Below, piece by piece: positions 1 through 7,723 of a stretch of DNA of 54,432 nt. The position numbers were made by a program, and so were the translations under genes. Source of the DNA: an uncultured Odoribacter sp. (lineage in GTDB: Bacteria; Bacteroidota; Bacteroidia; Bacteroidales; Marinifilaceae); NCBI GenBank assembly GCA_900544025.1, contig UQTM01000018.1, positions 1 through 54,432 of the forward strand. Reading direction: 5' to 3'. Position 1 is the first letter of the stretch, and each line of letters begins with the position of its first letter. A model generated the notes under the pieces. It was not told the DNA's origin. It searched no databases and saw only the letters and a program-made list of their open reading frames with translations.

Positions 1-1182
1 ATGCTGCGGTTTTCTGATCGTTCCAGCTTGCGAGGGCATAGCGCTTTGCGATGGATGACGGACCGCTTCGACCAAGGCATATACCAGCGATGCCCATTGC
101 GGCTCGATCCACGATTTCAATAAAACATTGTATATAAACCCTTTCACGGAAATCAATTCTCCATGATAGTAAAAAACCACTACCCCTAAAACGATGGCCA
201 ATACCTCCGACAGCACATACAAAAACAGCGGATTCACGCCGAATGCCTCGAAAGGCCGGCTCCACCGCCGATAACCTTTGATATCGATCACAAAAATCAG
301 TAATGCCAGCAATTGGGAAGCGAATCCGCAAGCCACGAGCACAAAGGTAGGGCTCCACACTTTTTTATTGATCGGGCAACCGTAACTGAACAATAACCCG
401 ACGAAAGCCATCACCGTGCCATAAATAAAAAGCCGCTGGATCCGTTCGTTATTATCTTTTATATTCAGCAGGACATATCCCATAAACATACCGATCAGCA
501 CATGGGCGAAACAAGGCAGGCTGCTCAACAACCCTTCGGGATCGAAACCGAACCACCCCCCCTCCGGCGAAGTCGTTTTCAAAATGTGATTCTCTCCGAA
601 AACAGCCCGGTCCACCATGCCGATCACGTTTTGCTCGGTGCGTATAAATCCGTGCCCGGCAAACAAAACGACACAATAAGCAAGTAAAATCCCTGTGATC
701 ACCTTCCAATAATGTTTCGGCTTTACCCATAAACTGATCAGAGCCGCCCCGAAGTAACTGATCGCCAGCCGCTGCAACACACCGGGAATCCGGATATTCT
801 CAAACGGGAAAATATTCGCGGCAAAACGCTGCGCCAGCGTCATATCGGCATTCCCGATATCGCACAGCGCCGAAAACAAAATCCTGAACCAATTTATGCC
901 GATGCTGATAAAGAAAATAATTACCGCCCGTTTCAGTATTTTCCCCGCCGATTCTTTCGAAAAGGTAAAATCGTATTTCCGCAAAGAAAAAAACATGGAA
1001 ACTCCCATAATAAACATAAAGAAAGGAAATACCAGATCGGTAGGCGTCAGCCCGTTCCAGGCCGCGTGCCGCAAAGGGGCGAACACATTCCACGAGCCCG
1101 GATTATTCACCAGGATCATACCGGCTACCGTCAGCCCCCGCAATACATCGAGAGCCAGCAAACGATTCGATTGTTGATGCAT
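1..1182 (-). CDS. Membrane acyltransferase, HGSNAT/DUF5009-like (partial, C-terminus off the edge)
   Basis: The frame is open from the ATG at 1182 to the window edge (394 codons). It starts with the family's typical N-terminus (LLALDVLRGLTVAGMILVNN), followed by PTDLVFPFFMFIMGVSMFFS and about eight hydrophobic segments. This matches the heparan-alpha-glucosaminide N-acetyltransferase-like group (DUF5009/DUF1624), inner-membrane proteins thought to transfer acetyl groups to sugars; the substrate here is unknown. A paralogue lies at 26285-27448. The last transmembrane helix expected after EPQWASLVYAL is missing: from about base 75 to the edge the translation turns hydrophilic, and neither alternative frame restores a helix. 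This suggests a rearrangement, insertion or assembly join at about base 75. The gene lies downstream of the polysaccharide genes, with a 140-bp gap and no clear terminator. Confidence 0.8.
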   Translation of the reverse strand, partial: MHQQSNRLLALDVLRGLTVAGMILVNNPGSWNVFAPLRHAAWNGLTPTDLVFPFFMFIMGVSMFFSLRKYDFTFSKESAGKILKRAVIIFFISIGINWFRILFSALCDIGNADMTLAQRFAANIFPFENIRIPGVLQRLAISYFGAALISLWVKPKHYWKVITGILLAYCVVLFAGHGFIRTEQNVIGMVDRAVFGENHILKTTSPEGGWFGFDPEGLLSSLPCFAHVLIGMFMGYVLLNIKDNNERIQRLFIYGTVMAFVGLLFSYGCPINKKVWSPTFVLVACGFASQLLALLIFVIDIKGYRRWSRPFEAFGVNPLFLYVLSEVLAIVLGVVVFYYHGELISVKGFIYNVLLKSWIEPQWASLVYALVEAVRHPSQSAMPSQAGTIRKPQH

Positions 1183-1322
1183 TAGAATTAATTTTTCACA
1201 AAGAAAAAGAAAAAATCCTATTTCCAATGAAAAACCTTACATAATTTAACGCTACACCTCTTCTCCGGCATTCAGAAAATCCTTATCCACCGTGCCTTTT
1301 CACGAAACCGAAGTTATTCCGG

Positions 1323-2129
1323 TTACTTTCTGAATCGATAGAGTCCATGATTTTTCATTCTTATCCACCAATAACGGTAAATACTCATTTTTTCCATCCT
1401 TTCATCATCCACCATAACAATAGGATAATATTTTACTTTCAAGCGGTGACGGCGGCAATAGACATTAAGCAGGCGTTCTCCTATAAAGCCGAAAATCCTC
1501 GCCTGATAGGGATCGTCCGAAACATCTGTTCTTTTCTCCAGTTCGAATAAAACAGGAAACAACCACCCACAATAATCGTCGAAGATTTCCCAACGAGTCA
1601 GAAACATATTGTATCCCGCCAGCTTATTGTTTCTATCCATGACCGTATCGAACGCTTCCAGATAATCGGGTGTCAATTCTTCGATCACTTCCCGCAATAC
1701 GTCCATATCTTTCCCCACATGGTGTTCTGCATAATGATGCCGCAGGCTTTCCCTGAAAACCATCGAAACGGGCAATACAATATCGTATTTCCGGAACAAT
1801 CTCTTCAACGAGGGCAGCTGCTGGCTTTTTCCAAGCTGTTCCGTCCGGATCATATATCTTTCCCGGTAATGGAAAGGTGTAAAGTCGAAATAACGGCGAT
1901 AATGGCACAACCCGATATAATCGGTTTTCTCCAGATTCTTCCACGCCCAATACAAAGCCGTCAATTCACAGTAATACGGATTCTTCCGGCTGATGTTTTC
2001 TCCGGTATCATCTCCCTGCACATGTAAATCCGCAGTACTTAAGGCCTTTCCCACCTGAACCGGCATATAATGCCCGTCGTTCAGGAACGTCCCCGCCTTA
2101 TGGATACATACCAATAATTTAACATTCAT
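1323..2129 (-). CDS. DUF4422 family glycosyltransferase
   Basis: 268 residues from the chosen start MNVKLLVCIHK; an in-frame ATG four codons earlier (2141) is also possible. DUF4422 proteins are putative glycosyltransferases of capsule and O-antigen loci. Visible family hallmarks are the N-terminal beta-strand KLLVCIHK, the segment NPYYCELTALYWAWKNL near residues 48-64, and DYIGLCHYRRYF shortly after. The start overlaps the end of glf by a few bases, so the two are probably translationally coupled. With the flippase and UDP-galactopyranose mutase upstream, it probably adds a sugar, perhaps galactofuranose, to a surface glycan. The acceptor and donor cannot be told from sequence. Confidence 0.82.
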   Translation of the reverse strand: MNVKLLVCIHKAGTFLNDGHYMPVQVGKALSTADLHVQGDDTGENISRKNPYYCELTALYWAWKNLEKTDYIGLCHYRRYFDFTPFHYRERYMIRTEQLGKSQQLPSLKRLFRKYDIVLPVSMVFRESLRHHYAEHHVGKDMDVLREVIEELTPDYLEAFDTVMDRNNKLAGYNMFLTRWEIFDDYCGWLFPVLFELEKRTDVSDDPYQARIFGFIGERLLNVYCRRHRLKVKYYPIVMVDDERMEKMSIYRYWWIRMKNHGLYRFRK

Positions 2130-3237
2130 CTCCAAATTCATCTTTCACCCTCCGTAAAACATTATAAACCACCCGCTCCATATCATAATAGCGGTATTCT
2201 GCCAGCCTGCCGCCGAAAATCACGTTTTCTTCCCCATCCGCCAATGTTTTGTATTTCTGGTACAACGTATTATTATCCTCGTCGTTCACAGGATAATAAG
2301 GCTCGCTGCCACGTACCCAGGAGCGGGGATATTCGTAGGTAATCACCGTGCCCGGCTGAGTTCCGAATTCAAAATGCTTGTGTTCGATGATCCGGGTATA
2401 AGGCGTTTCCGCATCCGTGTAATTAACGATAGCACATCCCTGAAAATTATCGGTGTGGTCCAAAAATTTCTCTTCAAAATGAAGGCTGCGGTAACTCAAT
2501 GCCCCGAAACAATAATCGTAATAGGCATCTATCGGGCCTGTATAAACGATCCGATCGGCCATTTCGGCATAAAACTCCTTGTCCTGTAAAAAATCCGTAT
2601 TCAGGCGTACCTCACTACCTTCCAGCAACTTCCGAAACAAATCGGTATATCCGTTTTCAGGAATACCCTGATAACGGTCGTTAAAATAATTATTATCGAA
2701 AACAAACCGGAAAGGCAGCCGCCGGATGACAAAAGCAGGGATTTGGGTTGCTTTCATACCCCATTGCTTTTCGGAATATCCTTTTATCAAAGTTTCATAC
2801 ACATCCTTCCCCCCCAGCAATAAAGCCTGTTCTTCCAAATTACGCGGATGTTCGATGTGTGCATACTCTTTTCTCTGCTCCTCGATCCGCTCCTTCGCCT
2901 CTGCCGGGGTTTTCACTCCCCACAATTGATAGAACGTATTCATATTGAAAGGCAGATTATACAACCTTCCTTTATAATTAGCCATAGGAGCATTGGTGAA
3001 GCGGTTAAACGATACGTACCTATTCAAGTAATCCCACACCTGCTTGTCGGAAGTATGAAAAATATGTGGGCCGTAACGGTGTACCTCGATGCCGTTCACT
3101 TTCTCGGTATAACAATTTCCACCGATATGGTTCCGGCGTTCCACCACCAGGCATTTTTTACCGCGCCGGGTAGCTTCCTTTGCAAATATAGCACCGAAAA
3201 GTCCGGCGCCGACAATCAGGAAATCATATTTTTTCAT
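2119..3237 (-). CDS. glf: UDP-galactopyranose mutase
   Basis: 372 residues, the usual Glf length. The enzyme is a cytosolic flavoprotein that interconverts UDP-galactopyranose and UDP-galactofuranose, the donor for galactofuranose-containing surface glycans. The N-terminus has the FAD-binding Rossmann motif (VGAGLFGAIFAKEA, residues 9-22) followed by ERRNHIGGNCYTE. Typical later segments include YGPHIFHTSD, YSEKQWG and the C-terminal IFGGRLAEYRYYDM. It overlaps the upstream flippase by four bases (ATGA) and the downstream glycosyltransferase, indicating one operon. Assignment is from strong family resemblance. Confidence 0.95.
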   Translation of the reverse strand: MKKYDFLIVGAGLFGAIFAKEATRRGKKCLVVERRNHIGGNCYTEKVNGIEVHRYGPHIFHTSDKQVWDYLNRYVSFNRFTNAPMANYKGRLYNLPFNMNTFYQLWGVKTPAEAKERIEEQRKEYAHIEHPRNLEEQALLLGGKDVYETLIKGYSEKQWGMKATQIPAFVIRRLPFRFVFDNNYFNDRYQGIPENGYTDLFRKLLEGSEVRLNTDFLQDKEFYAEMADRIVYTGPIDAYYDYCFGALSYRSLHFEEKFLDHTDNFQGCAIVNYTDAETPYTRIIEHKHFEFGTQPGTVITYEYPRSWVRGSEPYYPVNDEDNNTLYQKYKTLADGEENVIFGGRLAEYRYYDMERVVYNVLRRVKDEFGDEC

Positions 3238-4682
3238 GCTCTCAGTTTTTTAGTAATAATCTTTCTCACCGTTAAGTAGAACGGGTCTTTCCGCCAGGTG
3301 AGATAACCGAAATATACCACACATCCCAACAGCGGACACAACACGATGGACTGCCACCGGTTGAAGCCGCAAAAATTCAAAGGTAACAAAACGGCTGTCA
3401 TCAGAATAGTGGCGACGACATATTCCCGGTTCTGCCGGCTCAGGAAACGGAACGGTAAATGTTTTTTTCCTGCCAGCAATACCGTCAGCATCACCGTCAG
3501 CTCTGCCGCAAACGTCGCCACTGCCGCCCCGTACTGGGAGTAGCGGGGTATCAAAAGTAAATTCAAAGTAATATTTAATATCGCACCCAGCAGGGTGGCC
3601 CGGATAACCAGCTTCTCATAGCCCAACGGATACAATACCTGCATACCCAGCAAACCACTGAAACCGATAAAAATAATGATCGGAGCCAATATTTGCAGCG
3701 TCAGGATCGAAGGCTCGTAAGACTCCCCGCAAAACAGCAAAATAATCGGCTGTGCCAGCAGGATCAGCCCTACGGTCATCGGCAACACCATAGCCAGAGT
3801 GAAACTGATCGCCTTATTTCCCAAATTGACAAATTCCCCCCGTTTTCCGGTACTGAGCAGATTGGAAAAACGCGGCAATAAAACCACCCCCAGCGATGTC
3901 ACGATTCCCAGCACGATCTTAGTCATACGCATCGCCCCGGCATAATACCCCACCGCTGCATCGTCCTTTAAAAAACCCAGCATCACGGAATCGAGAATCA
4001 CATATAAGCTGACGATCAGATTCAACACAAACAGCCGCAGCGACACCTGCAAATGCTTTTTAAATTGCAAGCCCGACAGGCAGGACATATCCCAGCAAAT
4101 GTATTTTCGCAACCGGATAAAGTTGAATATATTATTTCCCACGGTGGCCATCACCTGAATGGCTGCATAATACAACAAATCTTCCCTTGTTTTTACAAAA
4201 ATAAAAAGGGCGATCACCGAGCACACCCTTACCAGCAGGGAACGCACCGTAATATATTTAAAATCCTCTACGGCAGTATAAAACCAGCTTACCCCGATGG
4301 CATTAAAAAACAAACTGGCGCTCAGCAAAAGAAAAAGAGGCACATCGGCCTGGATTTTCTCGACGGTCACCGCCATCGTAAAAACGATGATATACCCCAG
4401 CAAAGTCAAGGCACTGTGCAGAAGGATAAGCTCTATCGTCATTTTATTCCGTGCCTGCACATCGTCCCTTATCCTCGCCAATTCCCTCACGGCATAAAGC
4501 GGAATCCCCAATGAAGTGACCAGCGAAATATAAGAAATAATCGAATCGAAAAACTGCACCTGTCCGATCCCATCGGCTAAAAGAGCGCGCGAAACATACG
4601 GAAACGTAATCAAAGGGAACAATATTCCCGAAACCGTATTGATCAGATTATATATATAATTTTTCTTAATCGAACCTGCCAT
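3234..4682 (-). CDS. Polysaccharide/O-antigen flippase (Wzx-like)
   Basis: 482 residues with about 12-14 hydrophobic segments, starting MAGSIKKNYIYNLINTVSGI and continuing LFPLITFPYVSRALLADGIG, the classical start of polysaccharide biosynthesis proteins of the MOP superfamily. Such proteins move lipid-linked oligosaccharide repeats across the inner membrane. It is the first gene of a three-gene minus-strand operon with glf and a DUF4422 transferase. No polymerase (Wzy), chain-length regulator or initiating transferase is visible, so this is either the end of a larger locus or a small modification cassette. The gene diverges from the methionine operon. Confidence 0.9.
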   Translation of the reverse strand: MAGSIKKNYIYNLINTVSGILFPLITFPYVSRALLADGIGQVQFFDSIISYISLVTSLGIPLYAVRELARIRDDVQARNKMTIELILLHSALTLLGYIIVFTMAVTVEKIQADVPLFLLLSASLFFNAIGVSWFYTAVEDFKYITVRSLLVRVCSVIALFIFVKTREDLLYYAAIQVMATVGNNIFNFIRLRKYICWDMSCLSGLQFKKHLQVSLRLFVLNLIVSLYVILDSVMLGFLKDDAAVGYYAGAMRMTKIVLGIVTSLGVVLLPRFSNLLSTGKRGEFVNLGNKAISFTLAMVLPMTVGLILLAQPIILLFCGESYEPSILTLQILAPIIIFIGFSGLLGMQVLYPLGYEKLVIRATLLGAILNITLNLLLIPRYSQYGAAVATFAAELTVMLTVLLAGKKHLPFRFLSRQNREYVVATILMTAVLLPLNFCGFNRWQSIVLCPLLGCVVYFGYLTWRKDPFYLTVRKIITKKLRA

Positions 4683-4849
4683 GTGACATCCTTTTTACCG
4701 CTATAGGCCAACCGTTCCCAAAAGGGTATTTTGGAACAAAGATAATGAAAAACAAACATCGATCCGGCGGAATCCGGGTAAATAATACCCGGTGAAAAGA
4801 AAAAAACACGGTTTAAAAGCGTTTCATCCTTGTGAAAACAGGCTGAACG

Positions 4850-4881
4850 TTTTGATATTTCATTTTTTTCCATTTTCTTTG
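4850..4881 (+). promoter_or_regulatory. Promoter of the methionine operon
   Basis: A TTTG at 4850-4853 and TTTCTTTG at 4874-4881 are separated by 20 bases, matching the Bacteroidetes consensus TTTG-N19-21-TAnnTTTG with one mismatch. Transcription would start close to 4890, about 25 bases before the SAM-I riboswitch. The call rests on position and match only. Confidence 0.6.
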
Positions 4882-4915
4882 CAAAATCAATTCAATCCGT
4901 AAAACAGATTATTTG

Positions 4916-5020
4916 AATTATAAAGAGGAGTTGAGAGACTGGGCTCTATGAAACTCCGACAACCTCCGGGACATTCCCGAAAGGTGCCAAAACCCGTCCT
5001 GAACAGCAGGAGTTATAATT
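4916..5020 (+). promoter_or_regulatory. SAM-I riboswitch (S-box)
   Basis: Closing stem P1 is AATTATAA (4916-4923) paired with TTATAATT (5013-5020). Inside it the sequence follows the S-box core: GAGAGACTGG then CTCTATGAAACTCCGACAACC, a P3 hairpin CCGGGA-CAT-TCCCG, the conserved AAGGTGCCAAAACC, and a P4 hairpin TCCTG-AACAG-CAGGA. This RNA class binds S-adenosylmethionine and lowers expression when SAM is high. The genes downstream make homocysteine and methionine, as expected. I see no clear intrinsic terminator immediately downstream, so control may act through translation, through the leader ORF, or through a structure I missed. Confidence 0.93.
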
Positions 5021-5035
5021 TAAAACCATAGAAAA

Positions 5036-5140
5036 ATGAACAACACAGGAATTTCAGACACGAAAACGAAACAGCAAAATCAGCCATTCACGACTTCGTC
5101 TATTTCTGTATTTTCTATGTATATGCGCGGCATGCGCTGA
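5036..5140 (+). CDS. Putative Met-rich leader peptide (34 aa)
   Basis: A short ORF of 34 codons starts 16 bases after riboswitch P1. It is polar and Ser/Thr/Gln-rich in its first two thirds and ends SVFSMYMRGMR followed by TGA, so three of the last seven residues are methionine. ATG 5036-5038 is preceded by the A-rich stretch GAAAAA. This arrangement (short ORF with clustered regulatory codons, between a leader RNA and biosynthetic genes for the same amino acid) resembles a translation-dependent attenuator. I know of no named family for it and it is too short for motif evidence. It could be chance, although the Met cluster just ahead of methionine genes argues against that. Confidence 0.45.
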   Translation: MNNTGISDTKTKQQNQPFTTSSISVFSMYMRGMR

Positions 5141-5315
5141 CTTTCCCCTATATTTCCAGATCATCGTTTCTGTACAATTATCAGATAATTACCGCCAGGA
5201 ACAATTTTTCATCAAGACAAACTGAATCATTCCGCCGGTTTCTTATGAAAGAACGGGATGAAGCTAAAATAAATTAACGAAAATTACTGATTTTCAACCT
5301 CAATTTACAAAGACT

Positions 5316-6455
5316 ATGAAGTCGTATGCAGAAATAAACGAAAAGATAAAAAACGGGACGGCAGTCGTATTGACGGCAGAAGAAGTGTCCGAACTGTCTA
5401 AAACATTATCTCCGAAAGAAATAGCTGAAAAAGTAGATGTAGTGACGACCGCCACCTTCGGGGCGATGTGTTCTTCCGGGGCTTTTATCAACTTTGGACA
5501 TGCCAACCCTCCTATCCGGATGGAAAAAATAGAGCTGAACGGCGTTCGTGTCAGCGGAGGCTTAGCTGCCGTGGACACTTACATCGGCGCTACGGATTGC
5601 AACCCCAACTCTCCGGCGTACGGAGGCGCTCACATCATAGAAGACCTGATAAACGGTAAAGACATCACGCTGGAAGCCTGGGGTAAAGGAACCGATTGCT
5701 ATCCGCGCAAGCACATCAAAGCAAAGATCAACAAAGACACCGTAAACGAGGCTATTCTTTACAATCCGCGGAATTGCTACCAAAACTACAATGTGGCGAC
5801 GAATACTACCGATCAGATCAAATACACGTATATGGGAACCCTGCTTCCCAAAATGCGGAATGCCTCGTACAGCACCGCCGGAGAATTATCTCCCCTGCTC
5901 AACGATCCGGAATGCCGCACAATCGGTTTGGGCACTCATATTTTCCTTTGCGGAACAGACGGATACGTCACCTGGAACGGCACTCAATTCCATTCTACCA
6001 AACCGGTAAACGAATACGGGATACCTACCAGCAACGCCCGGACAATTGCCGTGATCGGCGATTTGAAGAAAATGAGTTCCGACTTTTTACGGGGGGCTTA
6101 TTTCGAAAAATACGGGATCAGCATGTTTGTGGGGATCGGTATTCCGATTCCCGTTCTCGACGAAGATATGGCTCGCCGGGTGTCCATCCGGAACGAACAG
6201 ATCGAAACCACGGTCGTAGATTATGGCAACGGCAATCAGATATTGGGTAAAACGAATTACGCCGCCCTGCAATCGGGCTCGATCGAAATAAACGGTCAAA
6301 AAGTGCGCACGGCCCCGGTTGCCAGCCTCGCAAAAGCACGCGAAATCGCCGACATGCTCAAATCGTGGATTCAAAAAGGCGAATTCCTGCTCACCGAGCC
6401 CGTACGTCCCATGCCTACCGGCACAAGCCTGAAGAACCTGGTAGGGGAAGATTAA
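5316..6455 (+). CDS. hcyA: Homocysteine biosynthesis protein HcyA (HcyBio/DUF39 family)
   Basis: 379 residues of the DUF39/HcyBio family (Methanosarcina MA1821 type), reported to make homocysteine from aspartate semialdehyde and a sulfide-derived sulfur, bypassing homoserine acylation. Recognisable segments are VVTTATFGAMCSSGAFINFG (about 42-61), GGLAAVDTYIGATD and AWGKGTDCYPRKHI. Cysteines are at residues 52, 95, 128, 154, 200 and 212; Cys52 and Cys128 sit in the most conserved-looking contexts and are the likely sulfur-handling residues (inference). The N-terminal part is the family domain and no CBS domains are appended. It is followed 24 bases later by hcyF and lies behind a SAM-I riboswitch, which fits the assignment. 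Confidence 0.9.
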   Translation: MKSYAEINEKIKNGTAVVLTAEEVSELSKTLSPKEIAEKVDVVTTATFGAMCSSGAFINFGHANPPIRMEKIELNGVRVSGGLAAVDTYIGATDCNPNSPAYGGAHIIEDLINGKDITLEAWGKGTDCYPRKHIKAKINKDTVNEAILYNPRNCYQNYNVATNTTDQIKYTYMGTLLPKMRNASYSTAGELSPLLNDPECRTIGLGTHIFLCGTDGYVTWNGTQFHSTKPVNEYGIPTSNARTIAVIGDLKKMSSDFLRGAYFEKYGISMFVGIGIPIPVLDEDMARRVSIRNEQIETTVVDYGNGNQILGKTNYAALQSGSIEINGQKVRTAPVASLAKAREIADMLKSWIQKGEFLLTEPVRPMPTGTSLKNLVGED

Positions 6456-6479
6456 CTAACACTTAAACCATTTGACGCC

Positions 6480-6890
6480 ATGATAAAAAAAGTAGTGCTA
6501 TCATTTCCGGTAGATACCACCGATCGTTCACTGACTTACGATCTGGTAAAACTATACGATATACGGATCAACATACTAAAAGCCGAAATACAGGCGGGAA
6601 AATCGGGCAGCTTGCTTGTGGAGCTGGAAGCCGACGACGATAAAATGGAAGAAGGGATCAACTACCTCATCCGCTGCGGAGTGAGCGTGAGCCCGGTTTC
6701 CAGCAAGGTATCGCGCGACGAAAGCCGTTGCATCAACTGCGGCAACTGCGCTTCGGCTTGCTTTTCGCATGCCCTCACGATCAGCGCTCCGGACTGGAAA
6801 TTGAAATTCAATCCCGAAAAATGTATTGCTTGCAAATTGTGCCTGAAATCCTGTCCGCTAAAGCTCTTCAGGATCGAATTCGCCGAATAA
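6480..6890 (+). CDS. hcyF: NIL-domain ferredoxin, HcyA partner (HcyF)
   Basis: 136 residues. The first ~75 form a NIL domain (starting MIKKVVLSFP), a ligand-binding-like fold also seen in methionine ABC ATPases. The C-terminal half holds two 4Fe-4S motifs: CINCGNCASAC (about residues 84-94) and CIACKLCLKSCP (about 118-129). This is the MA1822-type partner reported to act with HcyA in anaerobic homocysteine synthesis, probably by supplying electrons. Linkage to hcyA, and to metH and metF further on, supports the role. Confidence 0.9.
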   Translation: MIKKVVLSFPVDTTDRSLTYDLVKLYDIRINILKAEIQAGKSGSLLVELEADDDKMEEGINYLIRCGVSVSPVSSKVSRDESRCINCGNCASACFSHALTISAPDWKLKFNPEKCIACKLCLKSCPLKLFRIEFAE

Positions 6891-6909
6891 CTCCTTAATC
6901 GCTTTACTC

Positions 6910-7656
6910 TTGGAATATATTCAGCGCACATATCGCAACCATTTTCGCCAGGATCGTTGGGAACACTTTGTGGTGAAATACAAAGAGACCGACCTATGGA
7001 TCGGTATCGACCGCAAGTCGTTTCACAAAGAAATGCCTTCCTTTACCGACCGGCTGATTCGCCGGATACGCCTCGAAATGGATGCTTATCTGGAAAAAGA
7101 TCCCGATTACGCCCGCTCGCTCATGCCCTACAAGGCATCTCCGGACGCTCCGTTCATATTCCGGGCTATGTCGGCAGCCGCCGACAAAAGCGGTATCGGC
7201 CCGATGAGCGCAGTGGCAGGGGCGGTCGCCCGTAAAGTAGGCGAAACTTTGAAAGCTGAATTCGAAGTACAGGAAGTCATTGTAGAAAACGGAGGCGATA
7301 TTTACGCCGATATGATCGAGGACATAGATATTTCGGTTTTTGCCGGGCATTCCCCGCTTTCGGAAAAAGTAGGGTTACATCTCGAAGCCGCTTACGCCCC
7401 TTTGGGTGTTTGTACCTCTTCGGGGACAGTGGGGCCTTCACTGAGCTTTGGAAAAGCCGACGCGGTTATGATCGTTTGCCGCGATACCCTGCTGGCCGAC
7501 ACTTACGCAACGGCTTTTGCCAATACCGTACAAACGACGGACGACATCAATCCTTGCCTGGATAAAATCAAAGCGGCGGAAGATATCCTGGCAGCCATAG
7601 TGATCAAAGACGATAAACTGGGGATATGCGGGAAATTCGATTTAAAAATTTTCTAA
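6910..7656 (+). CDS. UPF0280 family protein (ApbE superfamily)
   Basis: 248 residues of the UPF0280/COG2122 family, whose fold is related to ApbE FMN transferases. Visible segments are PFIFRAMSAAADKSGIGPMS and AVAGAVARKVGE, then VIVENGGDIYADM and GVCTSSGTVGPSLSFGKADA, which hold the small, Gly/Asp-rich residues of the active site in ApbE-like proteins. The start is a TTG at 6910; no in-frame ATG occurs until about 40 codons later, which would remove a conserved N-terminus. Genes of this family are often found beside hcyA and hcyF. Its biochemical role is not settled; a covalent flavin transfer or a redox-accessory role in homocysteine synthesis is inference. Confidence 0.8.
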   Translation: MEYIQRTYRNHFRQDRWEHFVVKYKETDLWIGIDRKSFHKEMPSFTDRLIRRIRLEMDAYLEKDPDYARSLMPYKASPDAPFIFRAMSAAADKSGIGPMSAVAGAVARKVGETLKAEFEVQEVIVENGGDIYADMIEDIDISVFAGHSPLSEKVGLHLEAAYAPLGVCTSSGTVGPSLSFGKADAVMIVCRDTLLADTYATAFANTVQTTDDINPCLDKIKAAEDILAAIVIKDDKLGICGKFDLKIF

Positions 7657-7723
7657 CCCGGTACATCCCGAAAGATAACCGACCGGACACTTCCGACCAG
7701 AAGGTCCGATTGACCGATAAAAA

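Noticed and set aside
4643..4873. 76-residue minus-strand ORF ahead of the flippase
   Set aside because: It overlaps the flippase start in another frame and the predicted promoter of the methionine operon, has no recognisable features and a composition unlike coding sequence.
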